From Dyadobacter psychrotolerans (GTDB lineage Bacteria > Bacteroidota > Bacteroidia > Cytophagales > Spirosomataceae): 64,000 nucleotides of DNA. The stretch is taken from the NCBI RefSeq assembly GCF_004349265.1, contig NZ_SMFL01000002.1:744001-808000 (forward strand), in the 5' to 3' direction. The translations under genes were made by a program, and so were the position numbers. Shown piece after piece: positions 45,671-54,534 of this stretch. Numbering within the stretch: position 1 is the first letter of the stretch; each line of letters opens with the position of its first letter. The notes under the pieces were generated by a model. It saw only the letters and a program-made list of their open reading frames with translations, had not been told where the DNA came from and made no database searches.

Positions 45671-45742
45671 ACATGAAAACCAGGTAGCCTGCTTGAAATG
45701 TTAAAAAGTGCCGTTTATGAAACAATAAATAATTTACAAACT

Positions 45743-46120
45743 ATGAAGATTCTGGTCGTCGATGACGAAGAAGATGTAAAATCTCTTTTTGAACAAAAAT
45801 TCAGGAAAGAAATTCGCAGTGGCCTGTTTCAGTTTTCCTTTGCTTTTTCCGGTGAGGAGGCTTTAAGTTATATGGCCAGCCATGCTTCCGAGGTGGTCAT
45901 GATCCTGTCCGATATCAATATGCCTGGAATGAGTGGAATAGAACTGCTAAAATCTATAAGGAAAGACTTCCCGGCCGCTCCGCCACAGGTTATGATGATT
46001 ACTGCCTATGGGGACAGCAATAACCACGATCAGGCTATGCAGCTTGGCGCAGACGATTTTCTGACGAAACCGGTCAATTTTGTCGAATTAAAAGAAAAAC
46101 TATTGATGGTGCAGGAATGA
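45743..46120 (+). CDS. single-domain response regulator
   Basis: A 125-aa stand-alone receiver: LVVDDEEDVKSLF, phospho-Asp in ILSDINMPGMSG, Thr in MMITAYGD, Lys in FLTKPVNF. The ATG at 45743 is preferred over 45698 because it begins directly at the first beta strand. No output domain, so it must act by protein contact, probably as an intermediate between the kinase (72 bp upstream) and the cyclase receiver downstream. Its sequence is close to the receiver of the next gene (shared SDINMP, AYGD, DFLTKP), indicating a local duplication. Confidence 0.9.
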   Translation: MKILVVDDEEDVKSLFEQKFRKEIRSGLFQFSFAFSGEEALSYMASHASEVVMILSDINMPGMSGIELLKSIRKDFPAAPPQVMMITAYGDSNNHDQAMQLGADDFLTKPVNFVELKEKLLMVQE

Positions 46121-46190
46121 GCGTTTCTGAAATGTGCGAGAGACATTCACTTTACAATACAGGCGAAAGTCGGGCACAAACAACAACTTT

Positions 46191-47237
46191 ATGAAAGCTA
46201 AGATACTTGTAGTAGATGATGAGGCGGATTTGCAGCTGTTGATCAGGCAGAAATTCAGAAGGCAGATCCGCGAGCAGGAATATGAATTTGTTTTTGCTGA
46301 AAATGGCTTTAAGGCTTTGGAAGTGCTTGAACAGCATCCTGATGTCGACATGGTGTTAAGTGACATTAATATGCCTGAAATGGATGGACTCACCTTACTT
46401 ATCAGGTTGGGGGAGTCAAGCCCGCTGCTGAAATCGGTGATTGTTTCCGCTTATGGTGACATGGACAATATCCGCATGGCAATGAACCGTGGTGCTTATG
46501 ATTTTCTGACCAAACCGATTGACTTTAAGGATCTTGAAGTGACGATGGAGAAGACCCTGAAATATGTGGCGCAACTCAAGGAAACGCTGAAAGCAGTTCG
46601 GGAAAACGATATTCTGCGTATGTATGTCGATGCGTCCGTCCTTCAATTTATGACGCAGGACAGCTTTGGTCAGTCGCTGATGGCAAGTACAAACATCGAT
46701 GCAACGGTTGTTTTTATGGATATGTGTGGTTTTACATCCATATCCGAACGCGAATCTCCGGACACGGTTGTCAAGCTGATCAATAAGTATTTTGATGTAA
46801 TGGTAAAGGAGGTTATCGCACAGGGAGGCTTAGTTGATAAGTTCATGGGCGATGCAGTAATGGCTGTTTTCAGAGGGGAGTATCATCTGGACCGTGCAGT
46901 GGAATCGAGCCTCGCCGTAAGAAATCACATAAATGGTTTTATGGAAGAGCTATCCGATCAGTCGGGATATTTCCCAAAGGTGGCAATTGGTATTAATTCC
47001 GGGGAAATGGTATCGGGCAACATAGGTTCCGCAGCTTTAAAACGACTGGATTACACCGTGATAGGTGACGCAGTAAATGTCGCTCAGCGCTTGCAGGCTC
47101 TGGCCAAACCGGGGCAGGTAGTGGTGCCTGAATCGGCGTATTTAAAAATAAAAGACTCATTTAAGTGTAATCTGATTGGTGAAGTCAACCTCAAAAACAA
47201 AGCCAATCCCATTCACATTTATGAAGTTATGGAGTAA
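46191..47237 (+). CDS. REC-adenylate cyclase (class III)
   Basis: A 348-aa protein: receiver (about 3-120; [10 protein letters not shown], phospho-Asp in [20 protein letters not shown]), short helical linker, class III cyclase domain (about 165-345). All catalytic positions are present: metal Asp177 (FMDMCGFTS) and Asp221 (GDAVMAVF), adenine-selecting Lys217 and Asp287 (RLDYTVIGD), and transition-state Asn296 and Arg300 (NVAQR). The Lys/Asp pair predicts ATP to cAMP rather than GTP. Start at ATG 46191; the upstream start at 46134 would add 19 poorly conserved residues. It follows the response regulator by 70 bp and the HD gene follows it closely. Confidence 0.93.
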   Translation: MKAKILVVDDEADLQLLIRQKFRRQIREQEYEFVFAENGFKALEVLEQHPDVDMVLSDINMPEMDGLTLLIRLGESSPLLKSVIVSAYGDMDNIRMAMNRGAYDFLTKPIDFKDLEVTMEKTLKYVAQLKETLKAVRENDILRMYVDASVLQFMTQDSFGQSLMASTNIDATVVFMDMCGFTSISERESPDTVVKLINKYFDVMVKEVIAQGGLVDKFMGDAVMAVFRGEYHLDRAVESSLAVRNHINGFMEELSDQSGYFPKVAIGINSGEMVSGNIGSAALKRLDYTVIGDAVNVAQRLQALAKPGQVVVPESAYLKIKDSFKCNLIGEVNLKNKANPIHIYEVME

Positions 47238-47261
47238 GTGCGTGTTTGTAAGTCACACTAT

Positions 47262-47837
47262 ATGAATGTACAAGATGCTGAAAAATATATTGTTGGTCGG
47301 CTTAGATTGCATCTTCCGGCTGATTTATATTATCATGGCGTTCACCATGTCTTGGATGTAAAGGATGCCGCTTTGTCGATAGCGGTTCAGGAAGGCGTAC
47401 AGGATGAAGAATCACTCGCACTCCTGAAAACAGCTGCCTTATACCACGATTGTGGTTTTATGAACGCCTATCAGAACCACGAAGAAGAAGGATGCCGGAT
47501 CGCACGGGAAAAACTGCCCGATTTCGACTTTAGCGCCTCACAAATCGACCTGATATGCGGGATGATTATGGCTACCAAAATCCCGCAAAAACCGAAAAAT
47601 CACCTCGAAGAAATCATCTGTGATGCGGATCTGGATTACCTGGGAAGAAATGACTTTGAGCCGATCAGCCAAACCTTGTTTTTAGAATTAAGAGAACGAG
47701 GTTTGGTTTCTGATATTCACGCCTGGAATCAAATACAGATCAAGTTTATCGGGGCTCATCAATATTGGACAAAGACTTCCAAAGAAAAAAGGGAGCAGGC
47801 AAAGCTGATTCACTTAGCTGGTTTACAGTGCAACTGA
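47262..47837 (+). CDS. stand-alone HD-domain phosphohydrolase
   Basis: A 191-aa HD-superfamily protein. Ligand motifs: H25/H29 (YYHGVHH), H62-D63 (ALYHDCGF), NHEEEG, and CDADLDYLG as the distal Asp. The pattern YHxxxH...HDxG...H..G....I.AT....CDADL matches the N-terminal domain of the HD-PycTM protein at 31841-33094. Start at ATG 47262 rather than the GTG at 47238, which only adds eight residues. Directly behind the cyclase (24 bp), it is the natural candidate for a cyclic-nucleotide phosphodiesterase of this module, though HD proteins of this subfamily could also act on other nucleotides. Confidence 0.85.
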   Translation: MNVQDAEKYIVGRLRLHLPADLYYHGVHHVLDVKDAALSIAVQEGVQDEESLALLKTAALYHDCGFMNAYQNHEEEGCRIAREKLPDFDFSASQIDLICGMIMATKIPQKPKNHLEEIICDADLDYLGRNDFEPISQTLFLELRERGLVSDIHAWNQIQIKFIGAHQYWTKTSKEKREQAKLIHLAGLQCN

Positions 47838-47858
47838 TACCATTTCCGGAATTGACTA

Positions 47859-47937
47859 TAGCCGGACTTAGGCTAAAACCTTTCATCAGGTGGGAGCTTT
47901 CTTCCCCACGCTGATGCCCGGGGTCAGAGTTTACCCC
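47859..47937. other. extragenic structured element between convergent genes
   Basis: Three consecutive stems: TAGCC/GGCTA (47859-47875), CATCAG-GTGGG against CCCACGCTGATG (47884-47916, one bulge), and GGGGT/ACCCC (47920-47937). It lies between the HD gene (plus, ends 47837) and the carrier gene (minus, ends 47941). It likely acts as a terminator region or is a copy of a dispersed extragenic palindrome. Confidence 0.5.
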
Positions 47938-47940
47938 ACT

Positions 47941-50900
47941 TCAATTAGTACCTGAAAGCCGCATTTTTTCATTCTGCACCCTGATACGCTGACAAAGAAT
48001 TCTTAACACATTACGCAGTATTTCATCACGTTCTTCCATAAGCTCAAAGAAATCTTCCTGATCAATACGGAATAGGAGTACATCCGATTCGGCAACTGTA
48101 CTGGCTGATCTTGGTTCTGTATCGAGTAAGGCGAGTTCTCCGAAAATCTCTCCTTTGTCAAAAAGCGCAAGCTGTTTTGCGCCGTCATAGATTCCGATCT
48201 CGCCTGCATAAATGATATACATGCTGTCACCCAGATCACCTTTGGCAAATATTTCCTGGCCCTCCTGATAAGTCACCTCCTTCATGATCGGGGCAATCGA
48301 ACTAAGAACATTTTCTGGTGTCTTTGAAAACAGCTGTGTGTTTTTCAAAACAATGATCCGCTCCATTTCCGAAATTTGGCGGCTGATATCTGTTTTTTCC
48401 ATCGTTTCAGAAGATGTATTGTTGAAATTTAATTCCTGTATTCTTTTGATCGCGGCTTCGCGGATCAGTTTATTTGGATGGCTCGACAATAAGACCAACC
48501 CATCGGATTCAGCGTTTTGCTGCGTAGATTTTTGAATGGCAAGCGCGACGGTCCACGGTGTAAAGGCCGTTTGTTGTTTGAGAAGAATCAGGCTAATCAG
48601 CGAAGTTTCTGTGTTTTGATCTCCCAGGTATTGGCGCAGTGCATCCTGTTTTTTTGCAATTGGTATATTTTCGAAAAGAGCATGAAGAGACGGGTAAAGC
48701 GTTCTTGGCAAAAGGCTTTCAATCATTTCAAGTGAATTTGCCCGTTTTTCCTTAGAGGCATGCCTGATCCCTTTCCAGGCATTCTGAACTGCATCCTTGT
48801 CATAAAGCATCATGAAGACATAAAAAAGCCGCTGGCTGGTTAGCTCCATTTCATATTCCAGCGTCGCATTCCATGCGAAATCCCGATCATTCTCACTCAT
48901 CCCGGTCAATAAACGGTAGGCATTAATGAGTTCTTTTTCAGCAAAACTACCTGTAAGGATCTTTTGATCAGCGGTTAATGTATAATTTGAAAGAACTTTT
49001 AGAATTGATAAATGTATCGAAAGGTTTATATTTTTTAAATGTAATTTATGGTCTGTAATATTTATTTGGTATATATTTTTTAAATGATCAAAAAGTAAAG
49101 GAAGTATAAATTCGTGCTGTACTTTTTCTGATGCTTTGATTACAGCCGATATTTTGTCTCCTGCTTCGTCATTTTGAAGCCATTCCTGCAAAAGTGCAAT
49201 TCCTGGCCCTCCGCTTTTGATTAGCTTACCTGCTATGGTTTTGGACATGGCTCCGGAAAGAAGCGGCCGAAGTTCTTCAATTAGCTTACCGGATTCGTCA
49301 GAGGCAATTACGTTTACAGCTGCATTTTTAACCCTTGGCGCTGCATTATGTAACAAATTCAGCAGTGATGTTTCATAAGGACTGATTCCAATGACTTGAA
49401 GACATTCCAAAGCGACGAGCTGGGATTGCTCATTTTCCGAACTGAAGAGTTTTCTTAGCGTGCCATGCATTAAGGGTAACGATTTTCCCGCTTCCCAACA
49501 TCCGATGATTGCGCCTTTAACAATATCCGGATCCTGATGTGAAAGATAACGCGCCAGCTTTTCTTCGGATAACTTTGAGGAAGCACATGCAATCCTGACT
49601 GCCAAAGTCTGGCAGGCGGTGTCTTTTTCCGATTCGAGATATGCGTAGAAACTTGCTGTGAGCTCAGGTCTGCCTAAGGCGAATAAGGTTTGGAGCGTTT
49701 TAAGTCTTACCTGGGGAAACTGGTTCTTCAAAAGCAGGTCTACGTTTTTTCGGAAAACAGATTTTTTATACCGGGCAAGCCAGTCGATCGCATTGATTAC
49801 TTCTTCTTTTCGATCACTGTTTAAGTTTTCTGTGATTATCGGTAAAGCTTCCGCGGGTGATGGCATTTCGCCGCTTCTGATAAAACGCTTGCTGATTGCA
49901 CTTTTAAGTTCTAAAATGTACTCACGGTATGCTTTTCTAAAAATAAGTAGCGCAGCAACGGCAAACAAAAGAGACAAATCAAAGGTCAGACTGATGTTGG
50001 ATAACTTGTTGGTATAGATCAACCAGAGCAGTCCGCCGGCGATTAGCATACCCAATGGCTCGTAAAAGCCCTTTGCCAGAGTATGGCCTTTCAGTCGGTT
50101 TTTGGTTGACAACGGTTGGAATAAAACCAGGAAAACCGGATCAAAAATCGTTCTTCTGACAAGTTCGAACAGCAGGTAGGCGATGCAATAATAAACGAGC
50201 AGGGATGGTTCGTCCTTTTTAAAGTAAGAGGAAATCAGCAGTCCCAGTGAGATGAGAATGGTGGTAAACGGAAGAAGATACAATGTGTAATGAACACCAA
50301 ACCGCTCCACCGTTTTTCCCGAAAAAAGTAATTTAACGAAAGTGCTGATAACATAAGTAGCTGTAAGCAAAGAACCTACAAAGAAAATTACCTCATGCTG
50401 GCTATGGAATTTATATTTTACATTTACAAAAAAATGATATTCTATCCAGGTAGCGGCAGCGGCTACGGCAACCATTCCGAGACATAGCGCGGTTACAAGT
50501 TTATTTCCACCAAAGTATTTCTGGACAATTTTTGACTGAGATGAGCTGGTTTGCCTAGGACGCGCCTGATGCGGATTTGGAATTTCGGTATGTCGGAAGG
50601 TCAGAATTTGCGTGTAAAATGAAAGCGCAAAAAAGACCAGGGAAATCACAAGCAAAATCATCAGCACGGAAGGAGAATGGATCAACACGGCCAAAACCGC
50701 ACCCAGTGCCTTCGCAGGCATATCTCCCGAGCCAATGACGCTAAATAGCCTTTTACTTTGTCTGACATCAAATACCAGTGCGGATAACCCCCAGAATTCA
50801 AGATTGATGAGCAGATAAATGACCCTGTACCCAACCATAATAGCGACGGCTGTGGCAATACCATGTCCCAGCCAAAGCAGCAGCATGACCGCTGCAACAA

Positions 50901-51177
50901 GAAAAAGAGATGCGAGCATCGTTCCAAGGCTTAAACGCTTAAGCACTACATGATGCTCATAATATTCATAAATTTTCCCGGCAGCCATCACAGCAAGCGC
51001 GGCGGCGATATAGGCAATCGGAAGGGAGTATTCTGGATGGTTTTCTAATAGCAATACATTGGCTGAGACATAGACAAGGGTGGTGCCAACGTTGATAAAA
51101 AAGTTATGGAAGAAAAAGAGTAAGGTCTGCTTATTAATGGTGTTTAAAAATCTATTATTTCTTATCAAGGATATCAT
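47941..51177 (-). CDS. MFS/ATP-ADP-translocase-like carrier with HEAT repeats and C-terminal cNMP-binding domain
   Basis: A 1078-aa three-part protein. N-terminal 1-415: about 12 membrane helices in the MFS/nucleotide-translocase (Tlc-like) arrangement. Middle 430-900: repeated helical hairpins of HEAT type (for example NAIDWLARYKKSVFRKNV, VRLKTLQTLFALGRPEL, RVKNAAVNVIASDESG). C-terminal 940-1070: cyclic nucleotide-binding domain with EGQEIFAKGDLGDSMYIIYAGEI and the phosphate-binding cassette FGELALLDTEPRSAS, where Glu and Arg contact the cyclic phosphate. Both key residues are present, so cAMP binding is plausible. The gene converges on the cyclase-HD operon (103-bp gap), which fits a cAMP-controlled transporter or signalling scaffold. 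Transported substrate unknown. Confidence 0.88.
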   Translation of the reverse strand: MISLIRNNRFLNTINKQTLLFFFHNFFINVGTTLVYVSANVLLLENHPEYSLPIAYIAAALAVMAAGKIYEYYEHHVVLKRLSLGTMLASLFLVAAVMLLLWLGHGIATAVAIMVGYRVIYLLINLEFWGLSALVFDVRQSKRLFSVIGSGDMPAKALGAVLAVLIHSPSVLMILLVISLVFFALSFYTQILTFRHTEIPNPHQARPRQTSSSQSKIVQKYFGGNKLVTALCLGMVAVAAAATWIEYHFFVNVKYKFHSQHEVIFFVGSLLTATYVISTFVKLLFSGKTVERFGVHYTLYLLPFTTILISLGLLISSYFKKDEPSLLVYYCIAYLLFELVRRTIFDPVFLVLFQPLSTKNRLKGHTLAKGFYEPLGMLIAGGLLWLIYTNKLSNISLTFDLSLLFAVAALLIFRKAYREYILELKSAISKRFIRSGEMPSPAEALPIITENLNSDRKEEVINAIDWLARYKKSVFRKNVDLLLKNQFPQVRLKTLQTLFALGRPELTASFYAYLESEKDTACQTLAVRIACASSKLSEEKLARYLSHQDPDIVKGAIIGCWEAGKSLPLMHGTLRKLFSSENEQSQLVALECLQVIGISPYETSLLNLLHNAAPRVKNAAVNVIASDESGKLIEELRPLLSGAMSKTIAGKLIKSGGPGIALLQEWLQNDEAGDKISAVIKASEKVQHEFILPLLFDHLKNIYQINITDHKLHLKNINLSIHLSILKVLSNYTLTADQKILTGSFAEKELINAYRLLTGMSENDRDFAWNATLEYEMELTSQRLFYVFMMLYDKDAVQNAWKGIRHASKEKRANSLEMIESLLPRTLYPSLHALFENIPIAKKQDALRQYLGDQNTETSLISLILLKQQTAFTPWTVALAIQKSTQQNAESDGLVLLSSHPNKLIREAAIKRIQELNFNNTSSETMEKTDISRQISEMERIIVLKNTQLFSKTPENVLSSIAPIMKEVTYQEGQEIFAKGDLGDSMYIIYAGEIGIYDGAKQLALFDKGEIFGELALLDTEPRSASTVAESDVLLFRIDQEDFFELMEERDEILRNVLRILCQRIRVQNEKMRLSGTN

Positions 51178-51269
51178 ATAGTTGGAATGCTAGCGTCACT
51201 CATGTAAAATAAACACTTATTATTCCTTTTAAAAACTCAATGTAGGCGGATAGCAGAAAAATTAGCGTT

Positions 51270-53537
51270 TCAGGCACGGATTACCAGTACTGACGGCGAG
51301 TGTGAGAGCCATAAGCTATGCGATTCCACAGCTTTTTTCCAGCTTTGGTAACTGATGATCATCAGATCCTGTTTGCTTAAAAAGTCTTTTTCAAGCGCTT
51401 TTTCGCTGTTCAGGAAAATCTGGTTTGGTGATGTGGTTTGAATTGAACCGATTGTATTTTTTATGTCCGGATGTTGTTCAATTAGTCCTGACGGATCCAT
51501 AATGGTAATCCTTGTACAACCATCGGCGATTAATTTGGCAGCAAACGTAAGTAAAAACCTGTCTTCGGGTGAAAATAATGGAATAAAGACATTTTCACTA
51601 TTAAGTAAATTTTTGTCAATAAGTAAGCCAACAGGTACTTTCACGGATTTGATAACATGACTGGTTCTTTCGTCGAAGATATCGGCATGAAACAATTTTT
51701 CTTTACCGCTTATGGTGTCGAATAAACGAACCGGACTGATGAATTTATTGGTAATTCCTAATACCTTTCCTAACACAGTTCCTTCAAACACGCCGTGGCC
51801 AATTCCCATAAGCAACAGATCGAAGCCTCCTGTATCAGCGGATTCAATAATGTCGTGTTCGATATCCTGTGAGGGTTTGAACAGCGTGGTTACCGGTAAA
51901 TTCAGTTTAACTGCTTCTTCGGTAATAGGCCTGAAAGTTTCATACTGGTACTCTTCTGTATTGACCTGATTGAGATAACTGCTTGGAGACAGATGAAGTG
52001 CGGTAATGTTTTTTTCGGGTTCGGGTGTAACAAAATGATTGGCTAACTGAAGCATTTTTCTCCCACTTTGCGGGCTGGCAAAAGCGATCAGAATAGAGAA
52101 TCCGGTTTTTTTGGTAATTACTTCAGGTACCGGTTTTTTTTCTGGCATGAAACGGTCAATCAGATCGAGCGCCGGCCCTGTCATACAGGTTGTTGCTAAT
52201 GCCATAATCACCATCATAGCAAAGATCTGCGGCGAAAGCACACCGATGTCGTAACCGATGTTAAGCACGACGAGCTCCATCAGTCCTCTGGTGTTCATCA
52301 GCGATCCGATAATAAGACTATCGCGCCAGCTTTGTTTTACAAAACGTGCCGCTACGGCGCTTCCGATAAATTTTCCGGCCACAGCTGCCGCTATGATGAG
52401 TCCGGTTACCTGCCAAAGATAAGGATCGTTAAGAAGGCCTATTTGAGTCCTGAGCCCTGTAAAAACGAAAAATAGCGGCAGCAAAAGCACCATGGAAACA
52501 TCCTCGACTTTTTCGATAAAAATATTTCTAAACTTTTGGTTTGAGGGCATGATTACTCCGGCCATGAAGGCGCCAAAAAGAGCATGTATGCCGATTACTT
52601 CGGTGCTGTAAGCGGATAGGAGTAAGATCACAAAGAACAGCGCAATAACAGGTTTGGTGAGTCCTTCCTTGTAACTGTAATGGTCCCCAATCCTTTTGAG
52701 AAAAGGTTTTACAGCATTGAGCATAATCAATACGTACGCACCTGCCAGAAGAATGGTGTAAACCGAACTTAAAAACGATCCGGCTTTGACGATTGCAATC
52801 ACGGCCGCAAGGATACACCAGGCGGTTATGTCATCCGTAGCGGCGCAGGTAATCACCATTGTGCCGAGTTTTGTTTTAGACAAACCTCTTTCCTGAACGA
52901 TACGGGCAAGTACAGGAAAGGCTGTGATACTCAGTGCAATACCGATAAAAAGTGAAAAGGAGAGAAAACTAATGCCCTCCGGAGCAAACTGCTGGTAAAT
53001 GAATAGTGCGAGACCCACTCCAAGTGCGAAAGGCAGAATAATACTGGCGTGACTGATCACGATGGCCTCCTGCGCTTTTGTTTTTAGTACTTTAAGATCA
53101 AGTTCCATGCCGATAATAAACATGAACAGAATCAGGCCGATCTGGCTTAAAAACTGAAGGTTGCTTAACGAAGCTTTTGGAAAAAGAAATGCTGAGAATT
53201 CCGGAAAAAAAATACCAACCAGTGATGGTCCCAAAAATATCCCGGCAGCAATTTCTCCGATTACCGTAGGCTGACCGATCTTTTTGCAAAACCAACCGAA
53301 AACGCGGGCAACGATGATAATGGTTATGATTTGTAAAAGCAGGATTGAAAGCGGGCTGCTAACATCGTGTAAAAGTGTATTGACAAACTGCTCGAATGAG
53401 GAAGTGTTTTGGTCAGGAATTCTGGAAGTGGTTTCGATACTTTCCAGTTTTTGCCCCTGAATGATAAACCAGTAAAGCAAACCTGAAAATGCGCCAATGG
53501 TTATCGTATAAAAGAGTACGTTGCGTATGTTCTTCAT
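51270..53537 (-). CDS. CPA2-family Na+(K+)/H+ antiporter with C-terminal USP-like region
   Basis: A 755-aa protein. Signal-anchor-like helix at 8-25, then a KefB/NapA-type exchanger core (about 55-440): FCKKIGQPTVIGEIAAGIFLGPSLVG, FMFIIGMELDLKVLK, ITAFPVLARIVQERGLS and CAATDDITAWCILA (the D-D ion site). The C-terminal 290 residues form a cytosolic alpha/beta region resembling two tandem UspA-like modules (ITALHLSPSSYLN; FDLLLMGIGHGVF; DLMIISYQSW). The start is at 53537 (MKNIRNVLFY); the ORF opens at 53564, adding nine residues. 92 bp upstream of the carrier gene, same strand. Confidence 0.9.
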   Translation of the reverse strand: MKNIRNVLFYTITIGAFSGLLYWFIIQGQKLESIETTSRIPDQNTSSFEQFVNTLLHDVSSPLSILLLQIITIIIVARVFGWFCKKIGQPTVIGEIAAGIFLGPSLVGIFFPEFSAFLFPKASLSNLQFLSQIGLILFMFIIGMELDLKVLKTKAQEAIVISHASIILPFALGVGLALFIYQQFAPEGISFLSFSLFIGIALSITAFPVLARIVQERGLSKTKLGTMVITCAATDDITAWCILAAVIAIVKAGSFLSSVYTILLAGAYVLIMLNAVKPFLKRIGDHYSYKEGLTKPVIALFFVILLLSAYSTEVIGIHALFGAFMAGVIMPSNQKFRNIFIEKVEDVSMVLLLPLFFVFTGLRTQIGLLNDPYLWQVTGLIIAAAVAGKFIGSAVAARFVKQSWRDSLIIGSLMNTRGLMELVVLNIGYDIGVLSPQIFAMMVIMALATTCMTGPALDLIDRFMPEKKPVPEVITKKTGFSILIAFASPQSGRKMLQLANHFVTPEPEKNITALHLSPSSYLNQVNTEEYQYETFRPITEEAVKLNLPVTTLFKPSQDIEHDIIESADTGGFDLLLMGIGHGVFEGTVLGKVLGITNKFISPVRLFDTISGKEKLFHADIFDERTSHVIKSVKVPVGLLIDKNLLNSENVFIPLFSPEDRFLLTFAAKLIADGCTRITIMDPSGLIEQHPDIKNTIGSIQTTSPNQIFLNSEKALEKDFLSKQDLMIISYQSWKKAVESHSLWLSHSPSVLVIRA

Positions 53538-53627
53538 ATTTCTGTGGGGGAGTGAAGCGCGCAAAATACGAAAAATATAGATTGGCGAGGTTAAAAGCAG
53601 TTTAAGGTTTGATTAAGGATTTGGGAA

Positions 53628-53662
53628 TAGACTTTCCAAGTCTTCAAGACTTAGAAAGTCTA
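53628..53662. repeat. 35-bp palindrome R1 (RAYT-associated)
   Basis: 17-bp arms around a single central C: TAGACTTTCCAAGTCTT and its complement with one mismatch. First of four copies around the RAYT gene. Confidence 0.85.
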
Positions 53663-53762
53663 AGGTAATCCTGATGACTGGACTGAAAATTATCTCAGAC
53701 GCCTTAGACAAAAAACATTAACATTATCCCCTCGCGGTTTGATTCCGCTCCGGAAGAATTTT

Positions 53763-53797
53763 CATACTTTCCAAGTCTTCTGGACTTGGAAAGTATG
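53763..53797. repeat. 35-bp palindrome R2 (RAYT-associated)
   Basis: Perfect 15-bp arms CATACTTTCCAAGTC and complement, centre TTCTG. The core ACTTTCCAAGTCTTC is shared with R1 and R3, while the outer bases differ in a compensating way that keeps pairing. Confidence 0.85.
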
Positions 53798-53857
53798 TAC
53801 GCACGAGACCTCAGGAAACTACAAACGTCTTATCCAAAAGAATTATAACTTTCACCG

Positions 53858-54480
53858 ATGTCCTCACACAGTTTGATTCCACTGGAAGAAGAAAAGTTTT
53901 ATCATGTGTACAACAGGGGTAATGATGGGGTCGATTTATTCTATCAACATAGAAACTATGTCTACTTCTTGAATAAGTATGACTACTATCTGTCTGATTA
54001 TGTGGAAACCTATGCCTACAATCTGCTTCCAAATCATTTTCATTTACTTATTAAAGTCAAGGCAAAGAAAGAATTTGTTGCTAGGAAAATTGAATTCCCG
54101 ACAGAAGATGACATAGACGGATTAAGCGCAGGAGAAATTGTCAGTGAGCTTTTCAGACGTTTTTTTATGAGTTATTCGAAGAGCATAAATATTCAACAAA
54201 ACAGAACCGGAAGTCTTTTCCAAAAAAATTCAGAAGAAAACCTGTTGACAACAAGTCGTATTTCACTTCTCTTGTTTATTATATTCATAATCAGCTAAAA
54301 CATCATGGATTTTTTCATCTTGACGATGCGGATTACCCATGGAGTTCTTATCAAAGATTTTTACTGCACCGAGATTCGAAGTTGAAGAAAAAAGAGGTAC
54401 TCGAATGGTTTGGTGGAGTTGAAGAATTTAAAAATTTCATTCCCAGAAACAAAATGTGCGAGATATTGAAAATCTGTTGA
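53858..54480 (+). pseudogene. REP-associated tyrosine transposase (RAYT, Y1 HUH family), frameshifted
   Basis: A transposase of the IS200/IS605 Y1 family. Seen: FYHVYNRGNDGVDLFY (RAYT N-terminal hallmark), the HUH motif NHFHLLIKV (H60, H62), and catalytic Tyr106 in FFMSYSKSINIQQNRTGSLFQ. The frame then ends early at 54298 with an unrelated hydrophobic tail. In the -1 frame the normal RAYT C-terminus continues to the TGA at 54478-54480: SYFTSLVYYIHNQLKHHG, YPWSSYQ, then EVLEWFGGVEEFKNF. The break lies at an A7 run (54222-54228); one extra A, or -1 slippage on A-AAA-AAT, restores about 206 aa. It is either a recent pseudogene, a sequencing error or a slippage gene. R1, R2 and R3 flank it. Confidence 0.85.
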
Positions 54481-54488
54481 TTGAACTT

Positions 54489-54523
54489 TAGACTTTCCAA
54501 GTCTTCAAGACTTGGAAAGTCTA
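54489..54523. repeat. 35-bp palindrome R3 (RAYT-associated, perfect)
   Basis: Perfect 17-bp arms TAGACTTTCCAAGTCTT and complement around a central C, starting 9 bp after the RAYT stop and ending 11 bp before the stop of the convergent dehydrogenase gene. It may also work as a terminator for both. Confidence 0.9.
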
Positions 54524-54534
54524 ACTAAAACATA

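Larger units (their letters stand above)
53538..53857. other. 320-bp intergenic region with two palindromes, ahead of the RAYT gene
   Basis: Contains palindromes R1 (53628-53662) and R2 (53763-53797), listed separately, and GTTTGATTCC (53737-53746) with downstream GGAAGAA, an echo of the 5' end of the RAYT gene at 53871-53890. The promoter of the antiporter gene (minus) must lie near 53540-53600. Confidence 0.6.

Noticed and set aside
46134-46190. 19-residue extension of the REC-cyclase
   Set aside because: Positions before the ATG at 46191 do not resemble a receiver N-terminus and lie in the gap after the response regulator stop.
54241-54298. Genuine C-terminus of the RAYT in frame 0
   Set aside because: The tail after the A7 run is a hydrophobic sequence unlike any RAYT, while the -1 frame reads the normal C-terminal motifs.
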